NCBI RefSeq assembly: GCF_001424195.1
Contig: NZ_LMOO01000007.1
Location: 60,312-124,311, forward strand
Length of the DNA stretch: 64,000 bases
Direction of reading: 5' to 3'
Source of the DNA: Cellulomonas sp. Leaf334
GTDB taxonomy: Bacteria > Actinomycetota > Actinomycetes > Actinomycetales > Cellulomonadaceae
Position numbers and translations under genes: made by a program. Below the pieces are notes generated by a model that saw only the letters and a program-made list of their open reading frames with translations, searched no databases and was not told the origin of the DNA. How positions within the stretch are numbered: position 1 is the first letter of the stretch; every line of letters begins with the position of its first letter. Positions 42,170-51,210 of the stretch are shown here, one piece after another.

Positions 42170-42185
42170 TCGAACATGTGTTCGT
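42170..42185 (+). promoter_or_regulatory. LexA SOS box at the dinB start
   Basis: TCGAACATGTGTTCGT matches the actinobacterial SOS box TCGAAC-N4-GTTCGA at 15 of its 16 positions (N4 free). It overlaps the GTG start of DNA polymerase IV, so LexA bound here would block initiation directly. Confidence 0.8.
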
Positions 42186-43374
42186 GCGCTCCACCATCCT
42201 GCATGCCGACCTCGACGCCTTCTACGCGTCCGTCGAGCAGCGCGACGACCCCCGCCTGCGCAACCGGCCGGTCGCCGTGGGTGGCGGCGGGGTGATCCTG
42301 GCGGCCTCGTACGAGGCGAAGCGCCGCGGCGTGACGACGCCGATGGGTGGACGGCAGGCACGCGCGCTGTGCCCGGGCCTGATCATCGTGCGGCCGCGGT
42401 TCGACGCCTACGTCGAGGCCAGCAAGGCCGTGTTCGAGCTGTTCCACCAGACCACGCCGCTGGTGCAGGGCGTGTCCATCGACGAGGCGTTCCTCGACGT
42501 CGGCGGCCTGCACAAGATCGACGTCCCGCCGGTCGACATCGCGGCGCGGCTGCGCGCGCAGGTCCGGGACGTCGTCGGCCTGCCCATCACGGTCGGGGTG
42601 GCGCGCACGCCGTTCCTGGCCAAGGTCGCGTCGCGGGTGGCCAAGCCGGACGGTCTGCTGCTCGTGCTGCCGGCCGACGAGGACACGTTCCTCCACCCGC
42701 TGCCGGTGGAGATGCTCTGGGGCGTCGGTGAGGTGACGGCCACGAAGCTGCACGCGTACGGCCTGCGGACCGCCGGGGACGTCGCCCTGCTCCCCCAGTC
42801 GGTGCTCGTCGCGGCGCTCGGACCGGCCGGCGGGCGGCACCTGTACGCGGTCGTGCACGGGCACACCCCCGCGCAGGTCGTGGTCGGCCGGTCGCGCGGG
42901 TCCATCGGTGCGCAGCGCGCGATCGGGCACGGACCGCACGACCAGGCGTTCGTCCGGGCCGCACTGCTCGGGCTGGTCGACCGGGTGTGCCGACGGATGC
43001 GCACGGCGGACCGGATCGCGCGGACGGTCGTGCTCCGGCTGCGGTTCGAGGACTACACCAAGGCCACCCGGTCGCGGTCGCTCGCGGCTGCCACGGACTC
43101 GTCCGAGGACATCGCCGCCGCGGCCCTGGGCCTGCTGGAGGCCGCCGCGCCGCTGATCCGTGAGCGCGGCATCACGCTCGTGGGCGTCGCCCTGACGGGG
43201 CTGTCGTCGGACCGGTTCGTGCAGCTGGCCCTTCCCCTCGACCACCCCGACCACGGCGGGCTCGACGAGGCGGTCGACGCGGTCGCAGTGCGGTTCGGTA
43301 CGCAGGCGGTGGTGCGCGCGAGCCTGCTGCGGCGCGGCGAGGGGATCGCGGTGCCGCTGCTTCCGGACGCGTGA
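42178..43374 (+). CDS. dinB: DNA polymerase IV (Y-family, translesion)
   Basis: The 398-residue polymerase has ILHADLDAFYASVEQRDDP (catalytic Asp, steric-gate region), VSIDEAFLDVGG (catalytic Asp/Glu), the HhH region VEMLWGVGEVTATKLHAYG and a little-finger domain. It copies damaged DNA. The GTG at 42178 or the in-frame GTG at 42184 are both possible starts. Neither has a ribosome-binding site because the SOS box occupies the region, suggesting a leaderless transcript induced by DNA damage. Confidence 0.93.
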   Translation: MFVRSTILHADLDAFYASVEQRDDPRLRNRPVAVGGGGVILAASYEAKRRGVTTPMGGRQARALCPGLIIVRPRFDAYVEASKAVFELFHQTTPLVQGVSIDEAFLDVGGLHKIDVPPVDIAARLRAQVRDVVGLPITVGVARTPFLAKVASRVAKPDGLLLVLPADEDTFLHPLPVEMLWGVGEVTATKLHAYGLRTAGDVALLPQSVLVAALGPAGGRHLYAVVHGHTPAQVVVGRSRGSIGAQRAIGHGPHDQAFVRAALLGLVDRVCRRMRTADRIARTVVLRLRFEDYTKATRSRSLAAATDSSEDIAAAALGLLEAAAPLIRERGITLVGVALTGLSSDRFVQLALPLDHPDHGGLDEAVDAVAVRFGTQAVVRASLLRRGEGIAVPLLPDA

Positions 43375-43430
43375 GGCAGCACCGGCCGCGGCCACTGCCG
43401 GACGCGTGGGGCCGCGGCCCCGCGTGCCTC
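43373..43430. terminator. GC-rich hairpins between dinB and the symporter gene
   Basis: The convergent gap contains GGGGCCGCGGCCCC (43408-43421), a perfect palindrome, nested within outer arms GAGGCA (43373-43378) and TGCCTC (43425-43430). This is a plausible bidirectional terminator. Confidence 0.55.
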
Positions 43431-44868
43431 AGGACACGGACGCTGGCGCTCGGTGGTCGGGCAAGGCCTCGGGGGCGATGTCGTCGTACGCGTCGTCGGC
43501 GGGGTTGTCCGTGGAGCCGTCGGCACGGTCGTCGTCGGAGAACAGGTCCTCCGCGGACGCCGACGCGTACCGCTCCACGTCGAGGATCCCCTCGCGCTTC
43601 GCGACGACGGTCGGCACGAGTGCCTGCCCGGCGACGTTCACGGCCGTGCGGCCCATGTCGAGAATCGGGTCGATGGCCAGCAGCAGGCCGACGCCCGCCA
43701 GGGGCAGACCGAGGGTCGACAGGGTGAGGGTCAGCATGACCACGGCCCCGGTGAGGCCGGCGGTCGCGGCGGATCCGACCACGGACACGAACGCGATGAG
43801 CAGGTAGTCGGTGATCGACAGGTCGATGCCGAACAGCTGCGCGACGAAGATCGCGGAGATCGCCGGGTAGATCGAGGCGCAGCCGTCCATCTTCGTGGTC
43901 GCCGCCAGCGGCACCGCGAACGACGCGTACGAGCGCGGCACGCCCAGGTTGCGCTCGACGACGCGCTGCGTCACGGGCAACGTGCCGATCGAGGACCGAG
44001 AGACGAACGCGAGCTCGATCGCGGGCCATGCGCCGCGGAAGAAGCTGAGGATGCCGAGCCCGTTGCTGCGCAGGATGACCGGATAGACGACGAGCAGGAC
44101 GAGCGCCAGGCCGACATAGATCGCCACGGCGAACGACCCGAGGGGTGCCAGGAGGTCCCAGCCGTAGGTCGCGACGGCGCGGCCGATGAGGCCGAGGGTG
44201 CCCAGCGGCGCGAGGCGGATGACCCACCACAGGATCTTCTGCACGACGGCGAGCGCTGACCGCGTGAAGCCGAGAAACGGCTCGGCGGCCTTCCCGCTGC
44301 GCAGCGCGGCGATGCCGACGACGATCGCGAGGACCACGATCTGCAGCACGTTGAACGAGATGCCGGTGGTAAGGGTCCCGTCGTCGGCGACCTGCGTGCT
44401 GGCGCCGAGGCCGAGGAAGTTGCTCGGGATCAGACCGTTGAGGAAGTCGAGCCAGCTGCCGCTGGTGCCCACCTCGGACCCGGCCTCGGGCCTCAGGGTC
44501 GAGCTGTTCCCCGGCTGGAAGACCAGGCCGAGGCCGATGCCGATGGCGACGGAGATCGCCGCGGTGATCGCGAACCACAGCAGCGTCTGCCAGGCGAGCC
44601 GCGCGGCGTTGGTGACCTGCTGAAGGTTGGCGATCGACGCGACGATCGCGAGAAAGACCAGCGGCGGCACGATCGCCTTGAGCAGCGTGACGAACGACGT
44701 GCCGATGGTGTCGAGCGTGGTGGTCAGCCAGTTCGGCTCCCCGGCGGTGGGACCCATCTGCAGCGCGACCCAGCCGAGCAGGACGCCCAGGCCGAGGCCG
44801 AGCAGGACCTGGACGGAGAAGGACGGGAGGTGCAGCCGGCGACGGCGCTGCGTGGTGGTCTCGGACAC
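43429..44868 (-). CDS. Dicarboxylate/amino acid:cation symporter (DAACS family)
   Basis: The 479-residue membrane protein has about eight helices plus re-entrant loops. Its signatures correspond to the DAACS family: SRSSIGTLPVT (serine-rich loop), ATTKMDGCASIYP and DPILDMGRTAVNVAG. It would import glutamate, aspartate or C4-dicarboxylates with sodium or protons. The C-terminal tail is long and acidic (EDLFSDDDRADGSTDN). It stands alone. Confidence 0.9.
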   Translation of the reverse strand: MSETTTQRRRRLHLPSFSVQVLLGLGLGVLLGWVALQMGPTAGEPNWLTTTLDTIGTSFVTLLKAIVPPLVFLAIVASIANLQQVTNAARLAWQTLLWFAITAAISVAIGIGLGLVFQPGNSSTLRPEAGSEVGTSGSWLDFLNGLIPSNFLGLGASTQVADDGTLTTGISFNVLQIVVLAIVVGIAALRSGKAAEPFLGFTRSALAVVQKILWWVIRLAPLGTLGLIGRAVATYGWDLLAPLGSFAVAIYVGLALVLLVVYPVILRSNGLGILSFFRGAWPAIELAFVSRSSIGTLPVTQRVVERNLGVPRSYASFAVPLAATTKMDGCASIYPAISAIFVAQLFGIDLSITDYLLIAFVSVVGSAATAGLTGAVVMLTLTLSTLGLPLAGVGLLLAIDPILDMGRTAVNVAGQALVPTVVAKREGILDVERYASASAEDLFSDDDRADGSTDNPADDAYDDIAPEALPDHRAPASVS

Positions 44869-44974
44869 GGGGCTCCCCGGGGGGTGTGGCGGCGGCCGGT
44901 GTCTCCAGCCTCCGTTCGCAACCGGTCCACCCCGGCGTCTCTTCCGAGACGGTGATCACACCGCCGGGCAGATG

Positions 44975-45011
44975 TGCAACGTTGTAGAGAAGCCCTGTGC
45001 AACGTTGTAGA
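44975..45011 (+). promoter_or_regulatory. Tandem LacI-type operators upstream of the GH43 gene
   Basis: TGCAACGTTGTAGA occurs twice (44975-44988 and 44998-45011), 23 bases apart. Each contains the palindrome CAACGTTG typical of LacI-family sugar repressors. They lie 60-96 bases before the GH43 start. The repressor gene is not in this window. Confidence 0.7.
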
Positions 45012-45070
45012 AATCTGCCAGTATGTCCACCGGTGAACCCCCACAAGGACGTGGAAGACGAGGAATCCCG

Positions 45071-46909
45071 ATGAAGCGCACTCCCTTGGCCCTGGTCCTG
45101 ATCGTGATCGCGAGCCTGCTCGGCCTGATCGGCCCGGCGAGCCCCGCGTCGGCCGGCGGGCACCCCCGGCCGCCCGCCGCCCGGCCCGTCGACCCCATCG
45201 CGCACGACCCCACGATGGTCAAGGAGAAGGGCTGGTACTACGTCGCCATCACCGGTGACGCCGCCTTCGACGACACGTACCTGCCGCTCAAGCGCTCGCG
45301 CGACCTGGTGCACTGGGAGGAGCTGGGCCCGGCGATCACCGAGCTCCCCGCCTGGGTCCTGGAGTCGCTGGGGGTCACTCCGGAGAACGCCCCGCGCGAC
45401 GCCTGGGCGCCCGACCTGAGCTGGTCCGGCACGGAGTGGCGTCTCTACTACGCGGTGTCGCAGTTCGGCACCAACAACTCGGTGATCGGGCTGCTGACGT
45501 CGCCGACCCTCGCGAACGCACAGTGGGAGGACCGCGGCCTGGTGGTCCGCTCGCAGCCGGGCGTCGACACGTTCAACGCGATCGACCCGAACATCGTCGT
45601 GGACCACGACGGTGCGACCTGGCTCTCGTGGGGCTCGTTCTTCTCGGGGATCCACGTGATCCCGATCGACGTCGCCACCGGCAAGCCCGCCGACGGTGCG
45701 CAGCCCGTCCAGATCGCCCAGCGCCAGTTCGCGCCGAACGCCGAGGAGAACCCGACGATCGCGTGGCACGACGGGTACTACTACCTGTTCGTGTCCTGGG
45801 ACTACTGCTGCCGCAGCGTCGAGAGCGACTACCGCACGATCGTCGGCCGCTCGGCCGCACTGACCGGTCCCTACGTCGACGCCGACGGAGTCCCGCTGCT
45901 CGGCGGCAAGGGCGGCACGGAGATCCTGCGCGGCTACAACGAGTTCGTCGGCGCCGGCGGCGGCGACCTGCTCATGGACAAGAACGGCCGTACCGGGTAC
46001 TTCGTCAACCACTACTACGACGCGACCGACGGCGGAGCGCCCCGCCTCAACGTCCGCACGCTGACCTGGGGCAAGGACGGCTGGCCCGTCATCAGCGACC
46101 CGATCAACCCCAGCCGCTCGATCGGCCACGGCGACCCGTTCGTGCAGCTGGTGCCGCGCGACGGCACAGCGGTCGTCGAGAACGCCGGCTGCGGGTACGA
46201 GGGCGCCAACGTCGCCCTCTGGCACGACCTCGAGAACGCCTGCCAGCAGTGGCAGCTCTCGGACCGCGGCACCGGGACCCGGCTCCTCAACCGGTTCAGC
46301 AACAACGTCGCCGAGGTGGGCGCGTGCCAGAACGTCGACGGCGGCACCGTCGCGCAGTGGGGGTGGCTCGGGTTCCTGCCGAACAACGACTGCCAGCGGT
46401 GGAGCTTCGCGGCGGCAGGCGACGGCTGGACGACGATCGCCAGCGTGCTGCCGGGCAACCGCGTCTGGACGGTCCAGGGCGGACCGGTGGCGGGCGCCGA
46501 CGTGGCGATCAGCACGCCGACGGGCGGCACCGACCAGCAGTTCCGCATCGAACCGGTCGGCGAGGTGCTGCTGGCGAGCCCGACGGACGCGAACCGGACG
46601 TTGGGGGTGACGCGGTGCAGTGCGCAGCACGGTCCCGGCGCCGGCAGGGTCGCCTTCGAGCCCCGCGACACACGGGCGTGCCAGACGTGGCAGGTCGAGT
46701 CCGTGCCCGGGACCGCCGGCTACACCGTCCGCAACGTCGAGGCCGACGTCAAGCGCGGGCAGGTCGCGTGCCTGGGCTCCGACCTGACCCTGGTCCGCAC
46801 GCGCGACGGCGCCGGGTGCGGCACCTGGACGCTGCTGCCGACGGACGACGGGACCTGGTCGCTGAGCAGCGGCGGGACCACGCAGGCGGTGCGCGTGCTG
46901 CTGCCCTGA
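45071..46909 (+). CDS. Secreted GH43 arabinanase-like protein with ricin-type lectin region
   Basis: The 612-residue protein starts with a Sec signal peptide (MKRTPLALVLIVIASLLGLI, cleavage near ASA at 26-28). Residues about 38-360 are a five-bladed propeller matching endo-1,5-alpha-L-arabinanases: HDPTMV (Asp46, catalytic base), AWAPDLSW, NAIDPNI and EENPTIAW (probable acid Glu). The usual GPGH region instead reads FVGAGGGDLL, lacking the His. Residues about 370-610 form a beta-trefoil-like region with CQQWQL, CQRWSF and CQTWQV. Tandem LacI operators suggest sugar induction. The ATG follows GAGGAA. Confidence 0.85.
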   Translation: MKRTPLALVLIVIASLLGLIGPASPASAGGHPRPPAARPVDPIAHDPTMVKEKGWYYVAITGDAAFDDTYLPLKRSRDLVHWEELGPAITELPAWVLESLGVTPENAPRDAWAPDLSWSGTEWRLYYAVSQFGTNNSVIGLLTSPTLANAQWEDRGLVVRSQPGVDTFNAIDPNIVVDHDGATWLSWGSFFSGIHVIPIDVATGKPADGAQPVQIAQRQFAPNAEENPTIAWHDGYYYLFVSWDYCCRSVESDYRTIVGRSAALTGPYVDADGVPLLGGKGGTEILRGYNEFVGAGGGDLLMDKNGRTGYFVNHYYDATDGGAPRLNVRTLTWGKDGWPVISDPINPSRSIGHGDPFVQLVPRDGTAVVENAGCGYEGANVALWHDLENACQQWQLSDRGTGTRLLNRFSNNVAEVGACQNVDGGTVAQWGWLGFLPNNDCQRWSFAAAGDGWTTIASVLPGNRVWTVQGGPVAGADVAISTPTGGTDQQFRIEPVGEVLLASPTDANRTLGVTRCSAQHGPGAGRVAFEPRDTRACQTWQVESVPGTAGYTVRNVEADVKRGQVACLGSDLTLVRTRDGAGCGTWTLLPTDDGTWSLSSGGTTQAVRVLLP

Positions 46910-46970
46910 CCTGCGAGAGCCTGTCGGCGACGAGATACTGACCGGATCCACCGCCCGACAGGAGCACACC

Positions 46971-47840
46971 GTGCCGAAGACCACGCAGACCCTGGACGTG
47001 CCCGGAGCGACCCTCGCCTACGACGTCCGAGGTGCGCTCCCGGCGGCCGACGGACGGCTCCCGCTGCTGCTCGTCGGCCAGCCGATGGACGCGTCGGGCT
47101 TCGGCACCCTCGCCTCCTGGCTCCCGGACCGGACGATCGTGACGTACGACCCCCGCGGGCTCGGACGCAGCACGCGCAGCGACGGCGACGTCACGAACAC
47201 GCCTCAGCAGCAGGCCGAGGACCTGCACGCGCTCATCGGGGAGCTCGGCGGGACCGTCGACCTGTTCGGCAGCAGCGGCGGCGCCGTGACCGGGCTGCAC
47301 CTGGTGGCGACGTACCCCGACGACGTCGGCACGTTCGTCGCGCACGAACCGCCCGTGCTCGCCGTCCTGCCCGACGCCGAGCAGGCGTTCGCCGCGGAGC
47401 GGCGCGTCCAGGAGGTGTACCGCGATCGCGGCTGGGGTGCGGGCATGGCGGCGTTCATCGCCCTGACGTCCGTGCAGGGCGAGTTCACGTCCGACTTCGG
47501 CCGCGAGCTCCCCACTGCGTCCACGTTCGGCCTGCCGGCCGACGACGACGGGTCCCGCGTCGACCCTCTGCTGTCGGGTGCGTCCAACGCGGTCACGGCC
47601 TACCGGCCCGACGTCGCCGCGCTGACCGCCGGCTCGGCGCGCGTGGTCGTCGCGGGCGGCATCGAGAGCCACGACACGCTGACGTGGCGCACGTCGGCGG
47701 CACTGGCCGACGCGCTCGGTCAGGAGCTGACCGTGTTCCCCAGCAACCACGGCGGCTTCCTGGGTGGCGAGTTCGGCCAGGAGGGCCAGCCGGAGGCGTT
47801 CGCCGCGCGGCTGCGCGAGATCCTCGACGCCGCAGGCTGA
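46971..47840 (+). CDS. Alpha/beta hydrolase
   Basis: The 289-residue protein has TYDPRGLGRSTRSDG, nucleophile Ser in DLFGSSGGAVTGL and a His near the C-terminus in FPSNHGGFLGGEF. The substrate is unknown. It starts with GTG after AGGAG and is followed by the DUF5808 gene in the same direction. Confidence 0.88.
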   Translation: MPKTTQTLDVPGATLAYDVRGALPAADGRLPLLLVGQPMDASGFGTLASWLPDRTIVTYDPRGLGRSTRSDGDVTNTPQQQAEDLHALIGELGGTVDLFGSSGGAVTGLHLVATYPDDVGTFVAHEPPVLAVLPDAEQAFAAERRVQEVYRDRGWGAGMAAFIALTSVQGEFTSDFGRELPTASTFGLPADDDGSRVDPLLSGASNAVTAYRPDVAALTAGSARVVVAGGIESHDTLTWRTSAALADALGQELTVFPSNHGGFLGGEFGQEGQPEAFAARLREILDAAG

Positions 47841-47897
47841 GCGCGGGGGCCCAGCGGGTGGACGATGGGGCGATCACCCGCCGACCAAGGAGTCGAG

Positions 47898-48206
47898 ATG
47901 GCATCGCAGGACGAGCGCGCGACAGGGATGGACCTCCAGAAGCTGATCCGGCTGATCACGTTGGCGGTGGCGGTCGCGGCCGTCGTCAAGGAGCTACGGA
48001 CGCCGCCCGAGGAACGGACGTGGAACGGCGTCCTCGGCTTCGTGCCGTACGACTTCCGCGTCCCGACCCTCGCGCGGGTCAAGGAGCGCATGTGGGACCC
48101 GGAGGGTGCACACCTGATCAGCCCGCGCGTGTTCGGCGTCGGGTGGACCCTGAACGTCGGCCGGCTCGTCGAGCTCGCCCGGCAGCGGGTCGCCGCCGCC
48201 GGCTGA
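47898..48206 (+). CDS. DUF5808-domain protein
   Basis: The 102-residue protein has a hydrophobic segment (about 14-27) followed by the DUF5808 pattern TWNGVLGFVPYDFRVPTLAR, KERMWDP and FGVGWTLNVGRLVELA. Function is unknown; the domain often occurs at the C-terminus of membrane proteins. AAGGAG precedes the ATG at 47898. Confidence 0.75.
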   Translation: MASQDERATGMDLQKLIRLITLAVAVAAVVKELRTPPEERTWNGVLGFVPYDFRVPTLARVKERMWDPEGAHLISPRVFGVGWTLNVGRLVELARQRVAAAG

Positions 48207-48275
48207 CCCTGCGGGGCCTGTGAGCCGCACCTACGCTCGGGAGGGTCTGCGAGACCGAGCCACGGGAGGACGTTC

Positions 48276-49100
48276 ATGGGCACCATCACCACGACGGACG
48301 GCACGGAGATCTTCTACAAGGACTGGGGCTCGGGCCAGCCGCTCGTCTTCAGCCACGGCTGGCCGTTGTCGGCCGACGACTGGGACACACAGCTGCTGTT
48401 CTTCCTCCAGCACGGGTACCGGGTCATCGCGCACGACCGCCGCGGACACGGCCGCTCCACCCAGACGAGCGACGGCCACGACATGGACCACTACGCCGAC
48501 GACCTGGCGGCGCTCACCGCGCACCTGGACCTGCACGACGCCGTCCACATCGGGCACTCCACCGGGGGTGGCGAGGTCGTGCACTACATCGCGCGGCACG
48601 GCGAGAGCCGGGTCGCCAAGGCGGTGCTGATCAGCGCGGTCCCGCCGATCATGGTGCAGACGGAGGCGAACCCGGGCGGCCTGCCGAAGGAGGTCTTCGA
48701 CGGGCTGCAGGAGCAGGTGGCCACCAACCGGTCGAGCTTCTACCGTGACCTGGCCGCGACCCAGTTCTACGGGTTCAACCGCCCGGGCCGCGAGCCGTCG
48801 GAGGCGATCATCGAGAACTGGTGGCGCCAGGGGATGATGGGCGGCGCGAAGGCGCACTACGACGGCATCGTCGCGTTCTCCCAGACCGACTTCACGGAGG
48901 ACCTGACGAAGATCACCGTCCCCGTGCTCGTCATGCACGGTGACGACGACCAGGTGGTCCCCTACGCCGACTCCGGCCCCCTGTCCGCCGAGCTCCTCCA
49001 GAACGGCACCCTGAAGACGTACGCCGGGTTCCCGCACGGGATGCCGACGACGGAGGCCGCGACGATCAACGCGGACCTGCTGGAGTTCCTCCGGTCCTGA
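48276..49100 (+). CDS. Alpha/beta hydrolase, non-heme chloroperoxidase/esterase-like
   Basis: The 274-residue protein matches the bacterial perhydrolase/arylesterase group: [23 protein letters not shown], nucleophile Ser in [14 protein letters not shown], Asp in [11 protein letters not shown] and His in GFPHGMPTT. These enzymes hydrolyse esters or make peracids; the name chloroperoxidase is historical. A strong terminator follows the gene. Confidence 0.9.
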   Translation: MGTITTTDGTEIFYKDWGSGQPLVFSHGWPLSADDWDTQLLFFLQHGYRVIAHDRRGHGRSTQTSDGHDMDHYADDLAALTAHLDLHDAVHIGHSTGGGEVVHYIARHGESRVAKAVLISAVPPIMVQTEANPGGLPKEVFDGLQEQVATNRSSFYRDLAATQFYGFNRPGREPSEAIIENWWRQGMMGGAKAHYDGIVAFSQTDFTEDLTKITVPVLVMHGDDDQVVPYADSGPLSAELLQNGTLKTYAGFPHGMPTTEAATINADLLEFLRS

Positions 49101-49107
49101 GCGGATG

Positions 49108-49135
49108 ACGAGGGCGGCCGTGCGGCCGCCCTCGT
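49108..49135. terminator. Intrinsic-type terminator between convergent genes
   Basis: ACGAGGGCGGCC (49108-49119) and GGCCGCCCTCGT (49124-49135) form a perfect 12-bp stem with a four-base loop, eight bases after the chloroperoxidase-like stop and just before the convergent alkaline phosphatase end. It serves both directions. Confidence 0.85.
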
Positions 49136-49141
49136 CGTGCG

Positions 49142-50449
49142 TCAGCGCCGTCCGCGCATCGCGTCCAGCACCACCGTGAACACGTCGGTGTTGTCCTGCG
49201 CGCGAGCGAGCCGCTCCGCCTGCGGGCCCTCCGCGGTCAGCGGGGTGGCCGCACCGGTGTGGCCACCGGTCGTCCAGTCGACCGTGAACTCCAGGTCGCT
49301 GTCCGCGATCGGGAACGGGCCGTCCTCGAGGCTCTGGGTGACCCCGGGATCCGTGCTCGCGGTGTCGCCGGACTCGTCGTCCGGGTCGACGTTCTCGATC
49401 GCCAGCCCGCCCGTCTCGTGGTCGCCGACGACGACCACCAGGGTGTCCTTGTGCTTCGCGACGTACTCGCGGACCAGCGCCACGGTCGCGTCGAGGGCCT
49501 GCCCGGCCTGGAGGGTGCGAGCAGCGTTGTTGGCGTGCGCGAACTCGTCGATGGCCTCCTCCTCGACGAGCAGGAAGAACCCCTGCCGGTCGCGCGAGAG
49601 GATGTCGAGCGCCTTCGCGGTCATGGTCGTCAGCGGCACCACCGGGGCGTACTCGTCGCCCTGCCCCTCCGGGAACTGCTCGAACATCTCCTCGTTGGCG
49701 AACAGGCCGAGGACCTTGTCGGACCGCGTCGCAGCGAGCTCGCCGGGGGTGCTGACGTAGTCGTAGCCCCCGGCCTCGGCCTTCTCGACGAGGTTCCCGA
49801 ACCGGCTCCGGCTGACTTCCGGCCGGGGGTCCGCCGGGTCGTCGGGGTACGCCCCGGGGTTCCCCTCGGGGAACCACCAGTCCTCTCCGCCGCCCAGGAT
49901 CACGTCGGGCTTGGTCACCTCGATGAACTGCCGGGCGATCTCGCTCTGGTCGCCGCGGTCGGGGACGTGGGACCCGAACGCGGCGGGAGTGGCGTCCGTG
50001 ACCTGCGCCGTGGTGACCAGCCCGGTCGCCTTGCGCAGGTCCTTCGCGTGCTCCAGGAGCGTCTTGACCGGGTTGCCGTCCACGTCCACCGACACCGCGC
50101 CGTTGTAGGTCAGGACGCCTGCCGCGAACGCCGTGGCGCCGGCGGCCGAGTCGGTGACGGCCTCCTCCGGGTCCAGCGAGTCGGTGTGCGTCCACCCGGC
50201 GTACCGCAGCGAGTCCATCTGCAGCTGCCCGTCCTTGCCGACGGTCGCCAGCCGCGTGGCGTCCCGCGCTGCGAGGCTCAGGCCGTCGCCGACCATGAAG
50301 ATCACGTTCTTCGCGACGGCCCGGTCACCGCCGCGGCCGTGGTCCCGTTCGTCGCGGTCACCGCCACCGGCGATCCCGGTGGTGGTGAGCCCTGCTGCGA
50401 GCACGGCTGCGCTGCCGGCTCCTACCCAAGTGCGTCGTGAGTTGAGCAT
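49142..50449 (-). CDS. phoA: Secreted alkaline phosphatase
   Basis: The 435-residue PhoA-family enzyme has metal and catalytic motifs FMVGDGLSL, VTDSAAGATAFAAG (nucleophile Ser), EEEAIDEFAHANN, VVVGDHETGGLAI and TTGGHTGAATPL. The N-terminus MLNSRRTWVGAGSAAVLAAG has a twin-arginine-like motif before the hydrophobic segment, suggesting Tat export. It releases phosphate from organic esters. A PHO-box-like GTTCACC repeat lies about 70-90 bases upstream of the start. Confidence 0.92.
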   Translation of the reverse strand: MLNSRRTWVGAGSAAVLAAGLTTTGIAGGGDRDERDHGRGGDRAVAKNVIFMVGDGLSLAARDATRLATVGKDGQLQMDSLRYAGWTHTDSLDPEEAVTDSAAGATAFAAGVLTYNGAVSVDVDGNPVKTLLEHAKDLRKATGLVTTAQVTDATPAAFGSHVPDRGDQSEIARQFIEVTKPDVILGGGEDWWFPEGNPGAYPDDPADPRPEVSRSRFGNLVEKAEAGGYDYVSTPGELAATRSDKVLGLFANEEMFEQFPEGQGDEYAPVVPLTTMTAKALDILSRDRQGFFLLVEEEAIDEFAHANNAARTLQAGQALDATVALVREYVAKHKDTLVVVVGDHETGGLAIENVDPDDESGDTASTDPGVTQSLEDGPFPIADSDLEFTVDWTTGGHTGAATPLTAEGPQAERLARAQDNTDVFTVVLDAMRGRR

Positions 50450-50515
50450 CGTGTGCCGTCCCTCGGACTTCGTCGTCCCTCTCGGCGTCGGCCCGGTTCT
50501 GGACCGTGCCGTCCA

Positions 50516-50537
50516 TCGTTCGACCGTTCGGGTGAAC
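50516..50537 (-). promoter_or_regulatory. Candidate PHO box upstream of phoA
   Basis: The minus strand reads GTTCACCCGAA (50537..50527) followed directly by an 11-base unit CGGTCGAACGA that is a weaker match. Tandem 11-base repeats beginning GTTCACC are the PhoP site in streptomycetes. Only the first unit is a strong match, so the site is tentative. Confidence 0.45.
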
Positions 50538-50652
50538 GCGCATCCCGGGGCGGTACCTACGGCCGCGGCGGGCGGCAGACGACGACCTGGAGGCCGCCGC
50601 GGTGGCGCCGCGCAGGCGGCCGGCGTCGAGTGCTGCTCCCGGTCGACGCAGG

Positions 50653-51195
50653 CTAGGCGAACCGTACCGCGATCCCCGGGTAGTCCACGACCAGGCCGGT
50701 GTCGTCGTAGTCGAGCACCGCCTCGAACCCGCCCTCCGACGTGTACGCGAAGCGGTGGTCGTCCAGTCGTCGGTACGTCTGGTCCAGCCGACGGACCGCC
50801 AGGTCGGACGCCTGGACGTACACCGCGGACGCTGCGACGACCTCGCCCACGGGCATCGTCAGCCGATGGACGGGCAGCGTGTTGGTGCAGGCCGACGCCT
50901 CGAGGTCGACGTCGACGAGCCCGTCCAGGTGGGGTGCGGGTGCACCGTCGACCGTCCAGGTACCCCGACCGTCCGAGAGCAGGTGCACGGAGCGGAGCCC
51001 CACCACGGTGTCCGACGTGACGCTCGCCTCCCGGACGACCCACCCGTCGTCGAGCGTGATCTCGTACGTCACCGCGTACGCCCGGCCGTCCTCGACCGCG
51101 GACGTGTGCCCGCGCAGCCGACCCGGCTCCAGGTACACCACCTCGAACCCGTCGACGGCGTCGACGAAGCGCCACGCAGCGAACGACGGAAGCAT
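50653..51195 (-). CDS. Putative glycolipid-binding domain protein
   Basis: The 180-residue protein fits the DUF1089/glycolipid-binding family: GLRSVHLLSDGRGTWTVDG, LDGLVDVDLEASACTNTLPV, HRLTMPVGE and C-terminal YDDTGLVVDYPGIAVRF. The binding role is predicted only. It lies 15 bases downstream of the M23 peptidase-like gene on the same strand. Confidence 0.78.
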   Translation of the reverse strand: MLPSFAAWRFVDAVDGFEVVYLEPGRLRGHTSAVEDGRAYAVTYEITLDDGWVVREASVTSDTVVGLRSVHLLSDGRGTWTVDGAPAPHLDGLVDVDLEASACTNTLPVHRLTMPVGEVVAASAVYVQASDLAVRRLDQTYRRLDDHRFAYTSEGGFEAVLDYDDTGLVVDYPGIAVRFA

Positions 51196-51210
51196 GGGCT
51201 GTCCCCCCTC

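Noticed and set aside
43172..46984. 1270-codon minus-strand open frame spanning the symporter and GH43 region
   Set aside because: It crosses several genes and intergenic operators and has no domain content; it reflects stop-codon scarcity at high GC.
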